From a virus: 39,035 nt of DNA. The position numbers and the translations under genes are program-made. Positions 6,437-14,250 of the stretch are shown one piece after another (positions within the stretch are counted from its first letter, which is position 1; every line of letters begins with the position of its first letter). Under the pieces are notes generated by a model that was given only the letters and a program-made list of their open reading frames with translations, did not search any database and had not been told where the DNA came from. The DNA lies in the IMG/VR virus record IMGVR_UViG_3300017917_002824, positions 1-39,035 of that record. One strand, written 5' to 3'.

Positions 6437-8320
6437 ATGAAAAAACTTTTTATGGTGTTGTCATTCCTTGTAATGACGACTCTGGGGTATTCCCAAATTT
6501 GTCCAACACCGACAACTACAGGAGTTTTTGTTACATTAGATGAAACTTATCAGTTGGCACCGGCATCCGCAGGTAATACTGAAGTAGGGTTATGTTTTTT
6601 TAACAACACAACTGAGTTGATTACGGCAGTTCAGTTTCGAGTATTTTATGACACGGATGCGTTCTCTTCAGTATCATCTGTAGTTTCATCAAATACCTCG
6701 TTTCCTCAATATATTCAATTTCAGGATAGTCCTGCAAGTGGATATGTTACAATTACATTAACTTACACAGGTAATAACCCAAATTTTGAATTATCTGACG
6801 GTTCATTAGTCAAACTAACATTAGTTCATTCATCTAATTTCGCTAGTTTAACTTCAGTGGACCCAATGACATTTAGTGGTGTTCAAACTTTCCCTCAAGT
6901 TTCAACAACACAATTAGGTTCAGATTATGTTTTAAATTTACAAAATTTTGGTGGTCAATTTTTACCTCAATTATTCTCATTCAATGGAGTATTCACAAAT
7001 GTGACTGGTACAGGTGCAAAACAAATCCCGGTTATTTTAGAAAAGAAATTAATGACTTCTTCAACTTGGGTTCAGGCATCTACAACATTAACTAATTTTG
7101 ATGGTGTATTCACATTTACCGACATTCCAATCGATGTTACAAGTTATAATGTTCGTATTAGAGTAAATGGTGACGCATTAACAGTTGGAAATATTATTTC
7201 AACATCCGATTCACAAAAAATTAATAGATTTGTGTTAGGTCAAGAAGCCCCGACAGGTTTCGACTTTTATTCATCTGATGTAAATGGAGATAATAATATC
7301 ACCATATCTGATGTTTACGGAGTATTCGGTAGAGTATCAGGTAGATTTAGTTCTTGGCCAAATTCGGTTAAAGACATTAAATTCTTTACATCGTCAGAGT
7401 ATGGTACAATCACATCTTCATCTACAAATTTACAATCATCTATACCTGGTGTGACAAATCTTGTTTATGAAATTTTACCGGGAACGACAACAGTTACATT
7501 CTATGTGTTAGTTAAAGGTGATGCAAATGGTACTGGTTTCAACATGGCTCGTTTAACTCCAATCGAAATCATCAATCCATTAAACACACCATCTCATATT
7601 ATTGATGTAACAACAAGTTATGATGACCCTACATTACAAACAATCGAATTAAATTACCCTAATTTATCAGTAAATGAAAATAACTTAGTTGAAGTACCTG
7701 TTACGGTTAAAACTAACGGTATTGATTTAGGTTCATTACAATTCGCACTTAATTATAATGGAGATTTATTGGATTTTAGAGGTGTAAGAAACGAACCTAA
7801 AGTTGGTTCTTGGATTTCTTTTATAAACCCTAACGATAATGTTGTTGAATGGGGAGGATATGACCCAACTTTAAACACAAAACTATTAAGTAATAATGAA
7901 TTAGCATTTACCCTACAATTTACCGCAAAAGAAATTCAAAGTGAGTGGATGTCAAGTCCTTTATATGTTACGAAAAAATTTGCAGGAAATTCAATGGCTC
8001 GTGATTTAAACATTATTCCAACAAATGGTATGGTTCAAATTTTAAGAGTTGTAAGACCTAATGAATATGATTACATGTTGACATATCCAAATCCAACAGA
8101 TGATTTAATTACAGTTAAATTTACGGTTGAAAAAGCTGGTGATATTTCATTATCAGTTTATGATTTAGGAGGTAAAGAACTTAAAACTATTGTTCACACA
8201 GATTTAGAAAAAGGTGAACACAATTATAGTACAAACATTGGTTTCCTTCCTTCAGGAACTTATGTGGTTGTATTAAAAAAAGAAACCGGAAAACAATTTA
8301 ATAAAGTAATCCGTAAGTAA
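6437..8320 (+). CDS. Large secreted protein with type IX secretion sorting domain
   Basis: 627 aa. Signal peptide (residues 1-20, ...TTLGYSQ); cohesin-like beta-sandwich (about 30-172); CnaB-like segment (173-250); dockerin-like calcium loop DVNGDNNITISDVYGVFGR (281-299); second cohesin-like sandwich (about 405-535); and a C-terminal type A T9SS sorting domain (547-627: YPNPTDDLITVKF..., SVYDLGGKEL, LPSGTYVVVLK..., VIRK). The signal peptide sends it through Sec and the CTD to the host's Por/T9SS translocon, predicting display on or release from the host surface. It leads an operon with a CsgG-like gene. It shares the dockerin-like module with the protein at 11329. A T9SS cargo in a phage is unusual. 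Ligand unknown. Confidence 0.88.
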   Translation: MKKLFMVLSFLVMTTLGYSQICPTPTTTGVFVTLDETYQLAPASAGNTEVGLCFFNNTTELITAVQFRVFYDTDAFSSVSSVVSSNTSFPQYIQFQDSPASGYVTITLTYTGNNPNFELSDGSLVKLTLVHSSNFASLTSVDPMTFSGVQTFPQVSTTQLGSDYVLNLQNFGGQFLPQLFSFNGVFTNVTGTGAKQIPVILEKKLMTSSTWVQASTTLTNFDGVFTFTDIPIDVTSYNVRIRVNGDALTVGNIISTSDSQKINRFVLGQEAPTGFDFYSSDVNGDNNITISDVYGVFGRVSGRFSSWPNSVKDIKFFTSSEYGTITSSSTNLQSSIPGVTNLVYEILPGTTTVTFYVLVKGDANGTGFNMARLTPIEIINPLNTPSHIIDVTTSYDDPTLQTIELNYPNLSVNENNLVEVPVTVKTNGIDLGSLQFALNYNGDLLDFRGVRNEPKVGSWISFINPNDNVVEWGGYDPTLNTKLLSNNELAFTLQFTAKEIQSEWMSSPLYVTKKFAGNSMARDLNIIPTNGMVQILRVVRPNEYDYMLTYPNPTDDLITVKFTVEKAGDISLSVYDLGGKELKTIVHTDLEKGEHNYSTNIGFLPSGTYVVVLKKETGKQFNKVIRK

Positions 8321-8325
8321 AACAT

Positions 8326-8346
8326 GTGGTCACAATTTGTGACCAC
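8326..8346 (+). other. Intercistronic inverted repeat
   Basis: GTGGTCACA and TGTGACCAC, a perfect 9-bp stem with a 3-nt loop, just after the T9SS gene. No T-run follows, so it is not a classical terminator. Possible mRNA 3'-end stabiliser, attenuator or operator within the operon. Confidence 0.5.
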
Positions 8347-8388
8347 TCAGCCTAAGAAGGGAAATAAACAATTAAATATTAAACAAAA

Positions 8389-8724
8389 ATGTCAGAAGAA
8401 ACACAAGAAACACAAAATGATGGTACTTGGTCAGGTTTGAAGAAAACCATAATTGGAACTTTAACAACAGTAATTGGTGGTGGAGGTATTTGGTTATCAA
8501 CGACTTTATTTGGAGGTCATTCTGAAGATAAAGAAGAAACTAAAACAGAACAAGTTGTTCAACCAGCGGCTCCGGTTATAAATGTAAATTTAGAAAACAA
8601 CAACACCAACCAACAAAAACAACAAGGTGGAGGTAATACTACAATTATTAAAGAAAAAGTTGTAGAAAAACCTGCAGCTCAACCTGTACCGGCTAAACCA
8701 AAAGAAGAGGAAGACCCTTGGTAA
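8389..8724 (+). CDS. Single-TM protein with Asn/Gln- and Pro-rich tail
   Basis: 111 aa. A short acidic N-terminus is followed by one glycine-rich hydrophobic segment (about residues 19-42: KKTIIGTLTTVIGGGGIWLSTTLFGG), then a low-complexity tail rich in Asn, Gln, Lys and Pro ending EEEDPW. No cleavable signal peptide. It sits inside the exported-protein operon, 2 nt before the CsgG-like gene. Candidate roles are a small inner-membrane accessory or a holin/spanin-like protein; neither is proven by sequence. Confidence 0.75.
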   Translation: MSEETQETQNDGTWSGLKKTIIGTLTTVIGGGGIWLSTTLFGGHSEDKEETKTEQVVQPAAPVINVNLENNNTNQQKQQGGGNTTIIKEKVVEKPAAQPVPAKPKEEEDPW

Positions 8725-8725
8725 G

Positions 8726-9439
8726 ATGAAAAAGTTATTAATTGCTACTTTTTTATTTTGTTCTTATTTGGGAGTATCTCAAACAATTGGAACAATTAAA
8801 ACTGAGGATTATAAAGCTGATTTCGAAAAGAAACAATCCTTAGATGTGGTTAGTGATTACAAAGGAGATATTGTAATACCAATCCAAATCTTAAAAATCG
8901 GAATTAATGATGAGGTATATGAAATGTACCCAGAATTAAAAGATAAGAGAGTTGGTCTTGGTGTTGCGAATATTGTATTAGAGTATCTTGAATCAACCGA
9001 CCGTTTTAAATTCACTGAAGATAAGGCGGAAATTAAAAATAAAATGATTGCACAAGATAAAGCATCTGATAAAGGAATTTCAAGTAATAAAATAGAAGTT
9101 AAAGGAAATGTTATTTTAGCGAATTATTTTGTTTACATAGAAGTTTACGATTTCAGCGTGTCGGAAGATGAAATCATTAAAGGAAATGAAGGTGCAAAAA
9201 TAACTCAAACAACTCGTTTAGGTTTACAAATAAGATTTGTGGATGCTCAAACAGGTGAAGTAATCACAGGGAGTGGATTAGGTGAAGCAAACACCGTAAA
9301 AACAGCTTCTCTTCTAGATGATGTAGATGAAATAAAATTTAACCAATCAACTATTGGTATATCAACAAAAAAATCATTAGAAACAGCATCTTCGAGAGTC
9401 GTATCTAAATTAATTAAAAAAGGGGTTTTTAAAGAATAA
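8726..9439 (+). CDS. CsgG-like outer-membrane secretion pore subunit
   Basis: 237 aa with a signal peptide (1-19, ...YLGVSQ). The body resembles the CsgG/curli transport family: VGLGVANIVLEYLESTDRFKFTED, YFVYIEVYDFSV, a hydrophilic stretch, RLGLQIRFVDAQTGEVITGSGLGEANT, then FNQSTIGISTKKSLETASSRVVSKLIKKGVF, typical of the C-terminal helix of that family. E. coli CsgG is a lipoprotein; here no lipobox Cys is seen at the cleavage site. CsgG forms a nonameric outer-membrane channel for curli subunits. CsgG-like genes have been noted in some marine T4-like phages (from memory), where a role in lysis or release has been suggested. The stop overlaps the next start (TAATG). Confidence 0.75.
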   Translation: MKKLLIATFLFCSYLGVSQTIGTIKTEDYKADFEKKQSLDVVSDYKGDIVIPIQILKIGINDEVYEMYPELKDKRVGLGVANIVLEYLESTDRFKFTEDKAEIKNKMIAQDKASDKGISSNKIEVKGNVILANYFVYIEVYDFSVSEDEIIKGNEGAKITQTTRLGLQIRFVDAQTGEVITGSGLGEANTVKTASLLDDVDEIKFNQSTIGISTKKSLETASSRVVSKLIKKGVFKE

Positions 9440-10875
9440 TGAAAAAAACACTTTTCACTTTATTTTTTTTACTAACTACAACATTGGTTATGGGACAAGG
9501 GTTGGTATATTCGTATGCCGACCCATGTACTTCCAAAACTAAAGAACTTTATATTCCAAACCCATCTCAAAGTGTTGTATTATCTTACAATGGTTCAGTT
9601 CAAAGTTTCACATACGCCCAACTTCAATCAGGGGCTATGGAACAATGGATAAATGAAGTAAATTCTCAAAACCCATTAGGACCTTGTAGTGGTGTTGGAC
9701 TTCAATTAAATACAACAATAAATGCCACAATCGCAGCAAATAATATACAAGTATTAACGACTGTGTTGACCTCAATTTCTTCATTATCCGGTGGTGCAAA
9801 TATAGAAGGAGTAATCCAAGCAGATGAAAAAGTATCATCTAATAATGAAAGACAGAAGGATAAAACCAAAATAAATAATAATGGAACAACTAATACTGAC
9901 GGAGGAAATCCAACAACTATTAACTCAAATACAGGAACTTCGCAAAGTGGGGGAAATCAAAATAATAGTTCAGGAGTTGGAAATGGAACTAATCCGCAAG
10001 GAACAACGACTACAAATCCAAATGTCCCATCTTCAACAGGAAGTCAACCGTCTCAGTCATCTGTAACACCAAATCCTAATAATTCCACAACACCAAATAC
10101 TAATAATTCCTCAGGTACAACTAATATCACCGGAGGAATTAATTCTGTTAGGTTAGATAATACTGAAAAGTCCGATAAAGAAAAATTAGAAGACGCACAA
10201 TCTTCCTCATCGACAACTTCTTCGTCAACAAAAAGTAAAGTTGCCGCAGTAAAAAAAGGGAGTATAATGATGACAGGTGATATAGTGGTTATTGGTAGTG
10301 CGAATGGCGTTGACCCATCTCAAGTTAGAGTGAATACAAGTATCATTTCATCAAATACAAAAAACACATTTGCAAAAGGTGCATTACTTAACTACACAAG
10401 TCAAATCAATAATACAAACATCACCCTATTTGCATCATATCGTTACAAAAAATCAACAACCATTATTGCTAACTCGTCAATGATGAATTTTGAAAAAGAT
10501 TTTTTCAATACAACTTCAATAATGGAATCTTATCAGATAAAAAAAATCACTACAACGGTAGGGGTAAATTATACTGTAGGAAATTTAGGTGAATCTAAAT
10601 TTCAGAGTATTTCAACTTTAGCCGGTGGTTATGGTAATTTTAAACTTAACAAAAAAATGAACATAACAACAATGTTTGTTATGGTTTATTCACCATTTGT
10701 TTATTACTATGAAGGAATTTGGTATCAATCAGGATTTTTAGCAGTACCATTCACCGCAGTGGATTATAAATTAACAAAAAAATTCAAACTAAACATAAGT
10801 TTCAGTGGTGTTCAACAAATTAATGACCAACCACTAAATTACCAAGTTTTACTTGGAGCAAAAGCATTTTTATAA
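9439..10875 (+). CDS. Secreted protein with disordered linker and C-terminal beta-barrel
   Basis: 478 aa. Signal peptide (1-20), a compact N-terminal domain (about 21-115: LVYSYADPCTSKTKELYIPNP..., two Cys at about 29 and 75), a long Asn/Thr/Ser/Gln/Pro-rich linker (about 130-265), then ~210 residues of alternating amphipathic strands ending in an aromatic/hydrophobic terminus (...LGAKAFL), as in outer-membrane beta-barrels. Coupled to the CsgG-like gene by a TAATG overlap. A role as barrel partner or client of the CsgG-like protein is inferred from operon position. Confidence 0.78.
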   Translation: MKKTLFTLFFLLTTTLVMGQGLVYSYADPCTSKTKELYIPNPSQSVVLSYNGSVQSFTYAQLQSGAMEQWINEVNSQNPLGPCSGVGLQLNTTINATIAANNIQVLTTVLTSISSLSGGANIEGVIQADEKVSSNNERQKDKTKINNNGTTNTDGGNPTTINSNTGTSQSGGNQNNSSGVGNGTNPQGTTTTNPNVPSSTGSQPSQSSVTPNPNNSTTPNTNNSSGTTNITGGINSVRLDNTEKSDKEKLEDAQSSSSTTSSSTKSKVAAVKKGSIMMTGDIVVIGSANGVDPSQVRVNTSIISSNTKNTFAKGALLNYTSQINNTNITLFASYRYKKSTTIIANSSMMNFEKDFFNTTSIMESYQIKKITTTVGVNYTVGNLGESKFQSISTLAGGYGNFKLNKKMNITTMFVMVYSPFVYYYEGIWYQSGFLAVPFTAVDYKLTKKFKLNISFSGVQQINDQPLNYQVLLGAKAFL

Positions 10876-10877
10876 CT

Positions 10878-11327
10878 ATGAAAAATTTATTATTCTCAAT
10901 TTTGATGTTATTCACACTAACATCTTTCTCTCAAAATTGTTATACCGTTAAAGAAGTTAAAAACAACGGTGAAATTGAAGGAATTAACCCTAAAAGATTT
11001 ACTTTAGGTGTAAAACAAATAACGGAAGAAATATTATCTGAAAAATTTACAGTTTGTGAAAACGGTAATCCGGTTAATGTTACAATAGTAAGTATTGAAG
11101 CACCTTCGACAGGGTTTTCATTAGGTCCATTTGAGAAAAAAAGAAAAAAAACAATTGTTAAGTTAATTATTAATATAGATGGTAAAGAATTTGAGGGCGA
11201 GGGACAAGCAAATACCGATGTCCAATCAACCTTTATCGAATTACAAGACGAAAATTTACCATTTGAAAAATCAGCATTTTCAGGAGCACTTAAAAAGGCA
11301 CTAATAGATTCATTATCAAAAATGTAA
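10878..11327 (+). CDS. Small periplasmic protein in CsgG-like operon
   Basis: 149 aa with a signal peptide (1-19, ...TSFSQ). The mature part has a helix, then strands (KFTVCENGNPVNVTIVSI, KKTIVKLIINIDGKEFEGEGQANTDVQ) and a C-terminal helix (SAFSGALKKALIDSLSKM), reminiscent of the small alpha/beta domains of CsgG or LPP20-type envelope proteins. Starts 2 nt after the beta-barrel gene and ends 1 nt before the lectin gene. Precise function not recognised. Confidence 0.75.
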   Translation: MKNLLFSILMLFTLTSFSQNCYTVKEVKNNGEIEGINPKRFTLGVKQITEEILSEKFTVCENGNPVNVTIVSIEAPSTGFSLGPFEKKRKKTIVKLIINIDGKEFEGEGQANTDVQSTFIELQDENLPFEKSAFSGALKKALIDSLSKM

Positions 11328-11328
11328 A

Positions 11329-12306
11329 ATGATTAAAAATTTTATATACATATTATTCTTTATTCAATCTGTCTGTTTGGGTCAGAACTTTACTCATTCA
11401 GGGTATGTTTATAACTCATCAGGTTTAGGTGTTGCGAATTATGAAATTAAATTATATAAAAGAACTACTCCAAATTTAAATGGGTTTACATCTCAGAATA
11501 ACTATAATGGTCATTCGTATTATCGTTCAACCGGTTCGATGACTTGGACTGACGCAAGACAAGCATGTTTAAATATGGGGGGTCATTTAGTTACTGTAAC
11601 AACTCCTGAAGAAAACAACTTTATTTTTAATTTATGGCCGTCAGGTTGGATAGGTTTGACGGATGAAGTTATTGAAGGTCAATGGAGATGGGTTACAGGA
11701 GAACCATTCACTTGGGCTAATTGGAATTGGGGGGAACCAAATAATGCAGGTAATGAAGATTATATCCAATTTGTTGGTGGGGGGAAATGGAATGATTTAC
11801 CTAATGTCTCATTACCTTATGTATTAGAATTTGAATATATTGTGACATTTACAGATTGGGTTTATGTTAAATCGGTATATACTGACTCTCTTGGTCGTTA
11901 TATTATTAACGAACCTTCAAACCCATCTGTAGAATGGTATTTAAAAATCGACATACCTTCAAATTTTTACCAATCTTCAAATGCTGACATTCTTGGTGCC
12001 AACACTAAAACAATTTCAAGAAATTTTACTTCACTTGATTTTTACAGATATGATGTAAATAATGATGGTCGAATAAACATTTCAGATGTTTATTATATGT
12101 CGATGAGACAAAATAATAGATTCCAAAATTGGAACATCACTTTACCGAATTATCGACTTTTATTACCTTCACAATTTTCGATAATAAATTCTTCAACATC
12201 GGATTTGAGAACTACCTATCCGGGTCAATCATCATTCACAATCAATAATCCGGTGAATGGTGGTACTAATAATTTTTATTTAATCACTACAGGTAAAAAG
12301 GACTAA
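11329..12306 (+). CDS. Secreted C-type lectin-domain protein with dockerin-like module
   Basis: 325 aa. Signal peptide (1-19, ...VCLGQ). The C-type lectin fold covers about 58-170: WTDARQACLNMGGHLVTV, WIGLTD, the EPN triplet at 136-138 and WND at 154-156 (EPN/WND are the mannose-type calcium site in classical lectins). The lectin appears inserted into a CnaB or carboxypeptidase-regulatory-like domain, whose halves flank it (residues 22-46 and 171-210, GYVYNSSGLGVANYEIKLY and YTDSLGRYII). A dockerin-like loop YDVNNDGRINISDVYYM (241-257) follows, as in the protein at 6437. No T9SS sorting domain. Probably binds surface glycans; inferred. Confidence 0.85.
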   Translation: MIKNFIYILFFIQSVCLGQNFTHSGYVYNSSGLGVANYEIKLYKRTTPNLNGFTSQNNYNGHSYYRSTGSMTWTDARQACLNMGGHLVTVTTPEENNFIFNLWPSGWIGLTDEVIEGQWRWVTGEPFTWANWNWGEPNNAGNEDYIQFVGGGKWNDLPNVSLPYVLEFEYIVTFTDWVYVKSVYTDSLGRYIINEPSNPSVEWYLKIDIPSNFYQSSNADILGANTKTISRNFTSLDFYRYDVNNDGRINISDVYYMSMRQNNRFQNWNITLPNYRLLLPSQFSIINSSTSDLRTTYPGQSSFTINNPVNGGTNNFYLITTGKKD

Positions 12307-12314
12307 AAGTAAAG

Positions 12315-12343
12315 TATTTATAGTAATAAAATGTAAATTACTA
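12315..12343 (+). promoter_or_regulatory. TATTTAT box with TAGTAAT/ATTACTA dyad reaching the start codon
   Basis: TATTTAT at 12315-12321; inverted repeat arms 12321-12327 and 12337-12343, the latter ending on the A of the endolysin ATG. Could hide the start codon in RNA or act as an operator. Confidence 0.5.
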
Positions 12344-13164
12344 TGATATTAAAAAACGGTTCAAAAGGAGAAGAAGTTAAAAAACTTCAAACGAAATTGG
12401 GAACAACACCTGATGGTGTATTTGGTCCTGGTACAGAAAAATTAGTTAAAGAATGGCAAACCAAAAATGGATTAACCGCTGATGGTATTGTCGGTGACGC
12501 AACTTGGAAAAAAATGTTTCCGGGTGAAGTCATAAAAGAAGATGTGGTAATCCCATCAGGTGGAGCTTTTAAATTAGAAAAATTAAAAGGTCATATACCT
12601 GAATCAGTAATAGCTCAAATTCCTGACACAGCAAAAAAATTCAACATTACAACACCATTAAGATTGGCACACTTTTTAGCACAATGTGGTCACGAATCAG
12701 GTGGATTTAAAGCGGTTCAAGAAAACTTAAACTATTCAGCGGATGGTCTTAAAAAAATATTCCCAAAATATTTCCCGGGTAATTTAGCTGAAGGTTATGC
12801 TAGAAACCCTGAAAAAATTGCATCAAAAGTTTATGGTGGAAGAATGGGTAATGGAGATGAGTCAACAAAAGAAGGTTTCAAATTTAGAGGTAGAGGTTAT
12901 ATCCAATTAACAGGAAAACAAAACTATACAAATTTTGCTAAATTTATTGGTGAAGATACAGTTTCAAATCCTGATTTAGTTGCAACAAAATATCCGTTAG
13001 CATCTGCAGCATTTTTCTTTGACTCAAATAAACTTTGGTCAATTTGTGATAAAGGTGCTGACGACGCTACTGTGACGGCAGTTACAAAAAGAGTAAATGG
13101 TGGAACTATCGGATTAGCTGATAGAATAAAACATTTCAAAGAGTATTATAATTTATTAAAATAA
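12343..13164 (+). CDS. Endolysin: peptidoglycan-binding domain plus GH19 chitinase-like lysozyme
   Basis: 273 aa, no signal peptide. Residues 1-60 form a PG_binding_1 domain (LKNGSKGEEVKKLQ..., DGVFGPGTEKLVKEWQ, DGIVGDATWKKM). Residues about 80-273 are a GH19-type catalytic domain: LAHFLAQCGHESGGF (catalytic Glu118), QENLNYSADGL (Glu127), RYARNP-like YARNPEKIASKVYGGRMGN, FRGRGYIQLTGKQNY, then ASAAFFF. It cleaves the glycan backbone of peptidoglycan to release progeny. It follows the exported-protein operon directly but has its own TATTTAT box and dyad. Confidence 0.95.
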   Translation: MILKNGSKGEEVKKLQTKLGTTPDGVFGPGTEKLVKEWQTKNGLTADGIVGDATWKKMFPGEVIKEDVVIPSGGAFKLEKLKGHIPESVIAQIPDTAKKFNITTPLRLAHFLAQCGHESGGFKAVQENLNYSADGLKKIFPKYFPGNLAEGYARNPEKIASKVYGGRMGNGDESTKEGFKFRGRGYIQLTGKQNYTNFAKFIGEDTVSNPDLVATKYPLASAAFFFDSNKLWSICDKGADDATVTAVTKRVNGGTIGLADRIKHFKEYYNLLK

Positions 13165-13166
13165 TT

Positions 13167-13196
13167 TTTGATGTTTTATTTTTTTTCATACCTTTG
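13167..13196 (+). promoter_or_regulatory. Host-type promoter TTTG-N18-TACCTTTG
   Basis: TTTG at 13167-13170 and TACCTTTG at 13189-13196, close to the Bacteroidota primary sigma consensus, 16 nt before the ATG at 13213. Confidence 0.65.
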
Positions 13197-13212
13197 TAAA
13201 AAAAATAAAATC

Positions 13213-13476
13213 ATGGCAGTATCAACTAACTTAAAGGTGGCGCTTGACAACTACAAATGGGTTGTTAGAATTTTACAATCTTCTCAAACAAGAGAACATT
13301 TAGATTGTGCTGAAAAATGCTTTAATCTTTGGATTAAAAACCATTTAGAAACCGGAAGTAATAGAGTTGAGAATAAATTTTTAATGAGATTGAGAAATAA
13401 CTTTTGGAGTAATTTCCATCAAAAGAGAATTTCATTAACATTCAAAAAAAAGTCGATTTATAATACGACTACTTGA
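13213..13476 (+). CDS. Small basic hypothetical protein, 87 aa
   Basis: MAVSTNLKVALDNYKWVVRIL..., helical and basic, with two Cys (AEKCFNLW and LDCAEK). The ATG at 13213 is chosen because the host-type promoter lies between it and the earlier ATG at 13168. The conserved look (W, ARCF-like, RN.FW) suggests a DNA- or protein-binding early protein. Family not recognised. Confidence 0.7.
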   Translation: MAVSTNLKVALDNYKWVVRILQSSQTREHLDCAEKCFNLWIKNHLETGSNRVENKFLMRLRNNFWSNFHQKRISLTFKKKSIYNTTT

Positions 13477-13489
13477 ACTTTTTTGGAAT

Positions 13490-13535
13490 TATAGTGTATT
13501 TATTCTATACACACCACTCCTTTGAGAGTGTTCTC
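13490..13535 (+). other. Two small stem-loops in the 13477-13614 spacer
   Basis: The 138-nt spacer holds GTGTA..TACAC and ACTC..GAGT inverted repeats before a strong terminator. Reads like a structured 3' UTR or a short RNA; no ORF seen. Confidence 0.3.
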
Positions 13536-13550
13536 ATATATCTTTTTCCA

Positions 13551-13589
13551 AAAGACCCGCGAATTTATTTTGACGGGTCTTATTTTTTT
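13551..13589 (+). terminator. Rho-independent terminator
   Basis: AAGACCCG (13552-13559) / CGGGTCTT (13574-13581) followed by ATTTTTTT. Ends the 13213 unit just before the next promoter. Confidence 0.85.
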
Positions 13590-13599
13590 ACTATCTTTG
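13569..13599 (+). promoter_or_regulatory. Host-type promoter TTTG-N19-TATCTTTG
   Basis: TTTG at 13569-13572, 19-nt spacer, TATCTTTG at 13592-13599; it overlaps the terminator stem. Drives 13615 and the genes coupled to it. Confidence 0.75.
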
Positions 13600-13614
13600 C
13601 TTAAAATATTTAAA

Positions 13615-14250
13615 ATGGAACCAGAAAAAGACATATTCGACCAATGGAGTGATGACCTAATGAAAAAACCTTGGATTATCCGAAAACTAAGATTTATTAA
13701 ATCTTGGTGGAATAACGATGGTAAATATTACCACAAATACATTAAAATGGGTGTAAAAAACTTAATTTATTGGTTTCCAATCATATGGAAAGACCGAAAT
13801 TGGGATAGTCATTACATCTTTGAGATAATGAAACACAAATTATCGTCTCAAGCCGACTATATTGGTCGTAGAGATTTTCATACCCGAGCTCAGTTAGACG
13901 CAAAAAGAATGAGATTGTGTGTTAAACTAATGAAATTGGTTCAAGATGAATTTTATTCACACGAATATTTTGATTATCATAAAACTAAACATTGGTTTGA
14001 GGATGTCCCTGAAAAACCGGGTTATTCTTCTTGGGAATCAAGAACATTGGAAGAGAATTTTGACGATTATTTTAAAAAATACCCATTAATTTATAAAAAA
14101 GTGTTAAACGGAGAAGGACCTATTGATAGAGAAGGTCGAGAGGATGATAAACATTTAATAGCTATGAGTATTGGACATATCAATCACGATAGAGCAAGAA
14201 AATTGTTATTCAAAATAATGGAAGAAAACATCGAAGGATGGTGGGATTAA
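13615..14250 (+). CDS. Conserved phage hypothetical protein, 211 aa
   Basis: Starts MEPEKDIFDQWSDD, placed 15 nt after a perfect host-type promoter; the earlier in-frame ATG lies upstream of that promoter. Rich in Trp, Tyr and charged residues (WWNNDGKYYHKYIKMGVKNLIYWFPIIWKDRNWDSHYIFEIMKHKL, given here as a general pattern). WKDRxWDxHYIxExMxxKL followed by a helical Arg/Lys region is a recurrent pattern in unnamed phage proteins. No catalytic motif recognised. The next gene starts inside its last codons. Confidence 0.8.
   Translation: MEPEKDIFDQWSDDLMKKPWIIRKLRFIKSWWNNDGKYYHKYIKMGVKNLIYWFPIIWKDRNWDSHYIFEIMKHKLSSQADYIGRRDFHTRAQLDAKRMRLCVKLMKLVQDEFYSHEYFDYHKTKHWFEDVPEKPGYSSWESRTLEENFDDYFKKYPLIYKKVLNGEGPIDREGREDDKHLIAMSIGHINHDRARKLLFKIMEENIEGWWD

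Noticed and set aside
9881-10066. Plus-strand ORF of 61 aa within the low-complexity linker
   Set aside because: Arises from the repetitive Asn/Thr/Gln codons of the 9439 gene in another frame.
13490-13535. tRNA-like gene in the 13477-13614 spacer
   Set aside because: Small stem-loops exist but no acceptor stem, T-loop GTTCRA or anticodon arm could be assembled.
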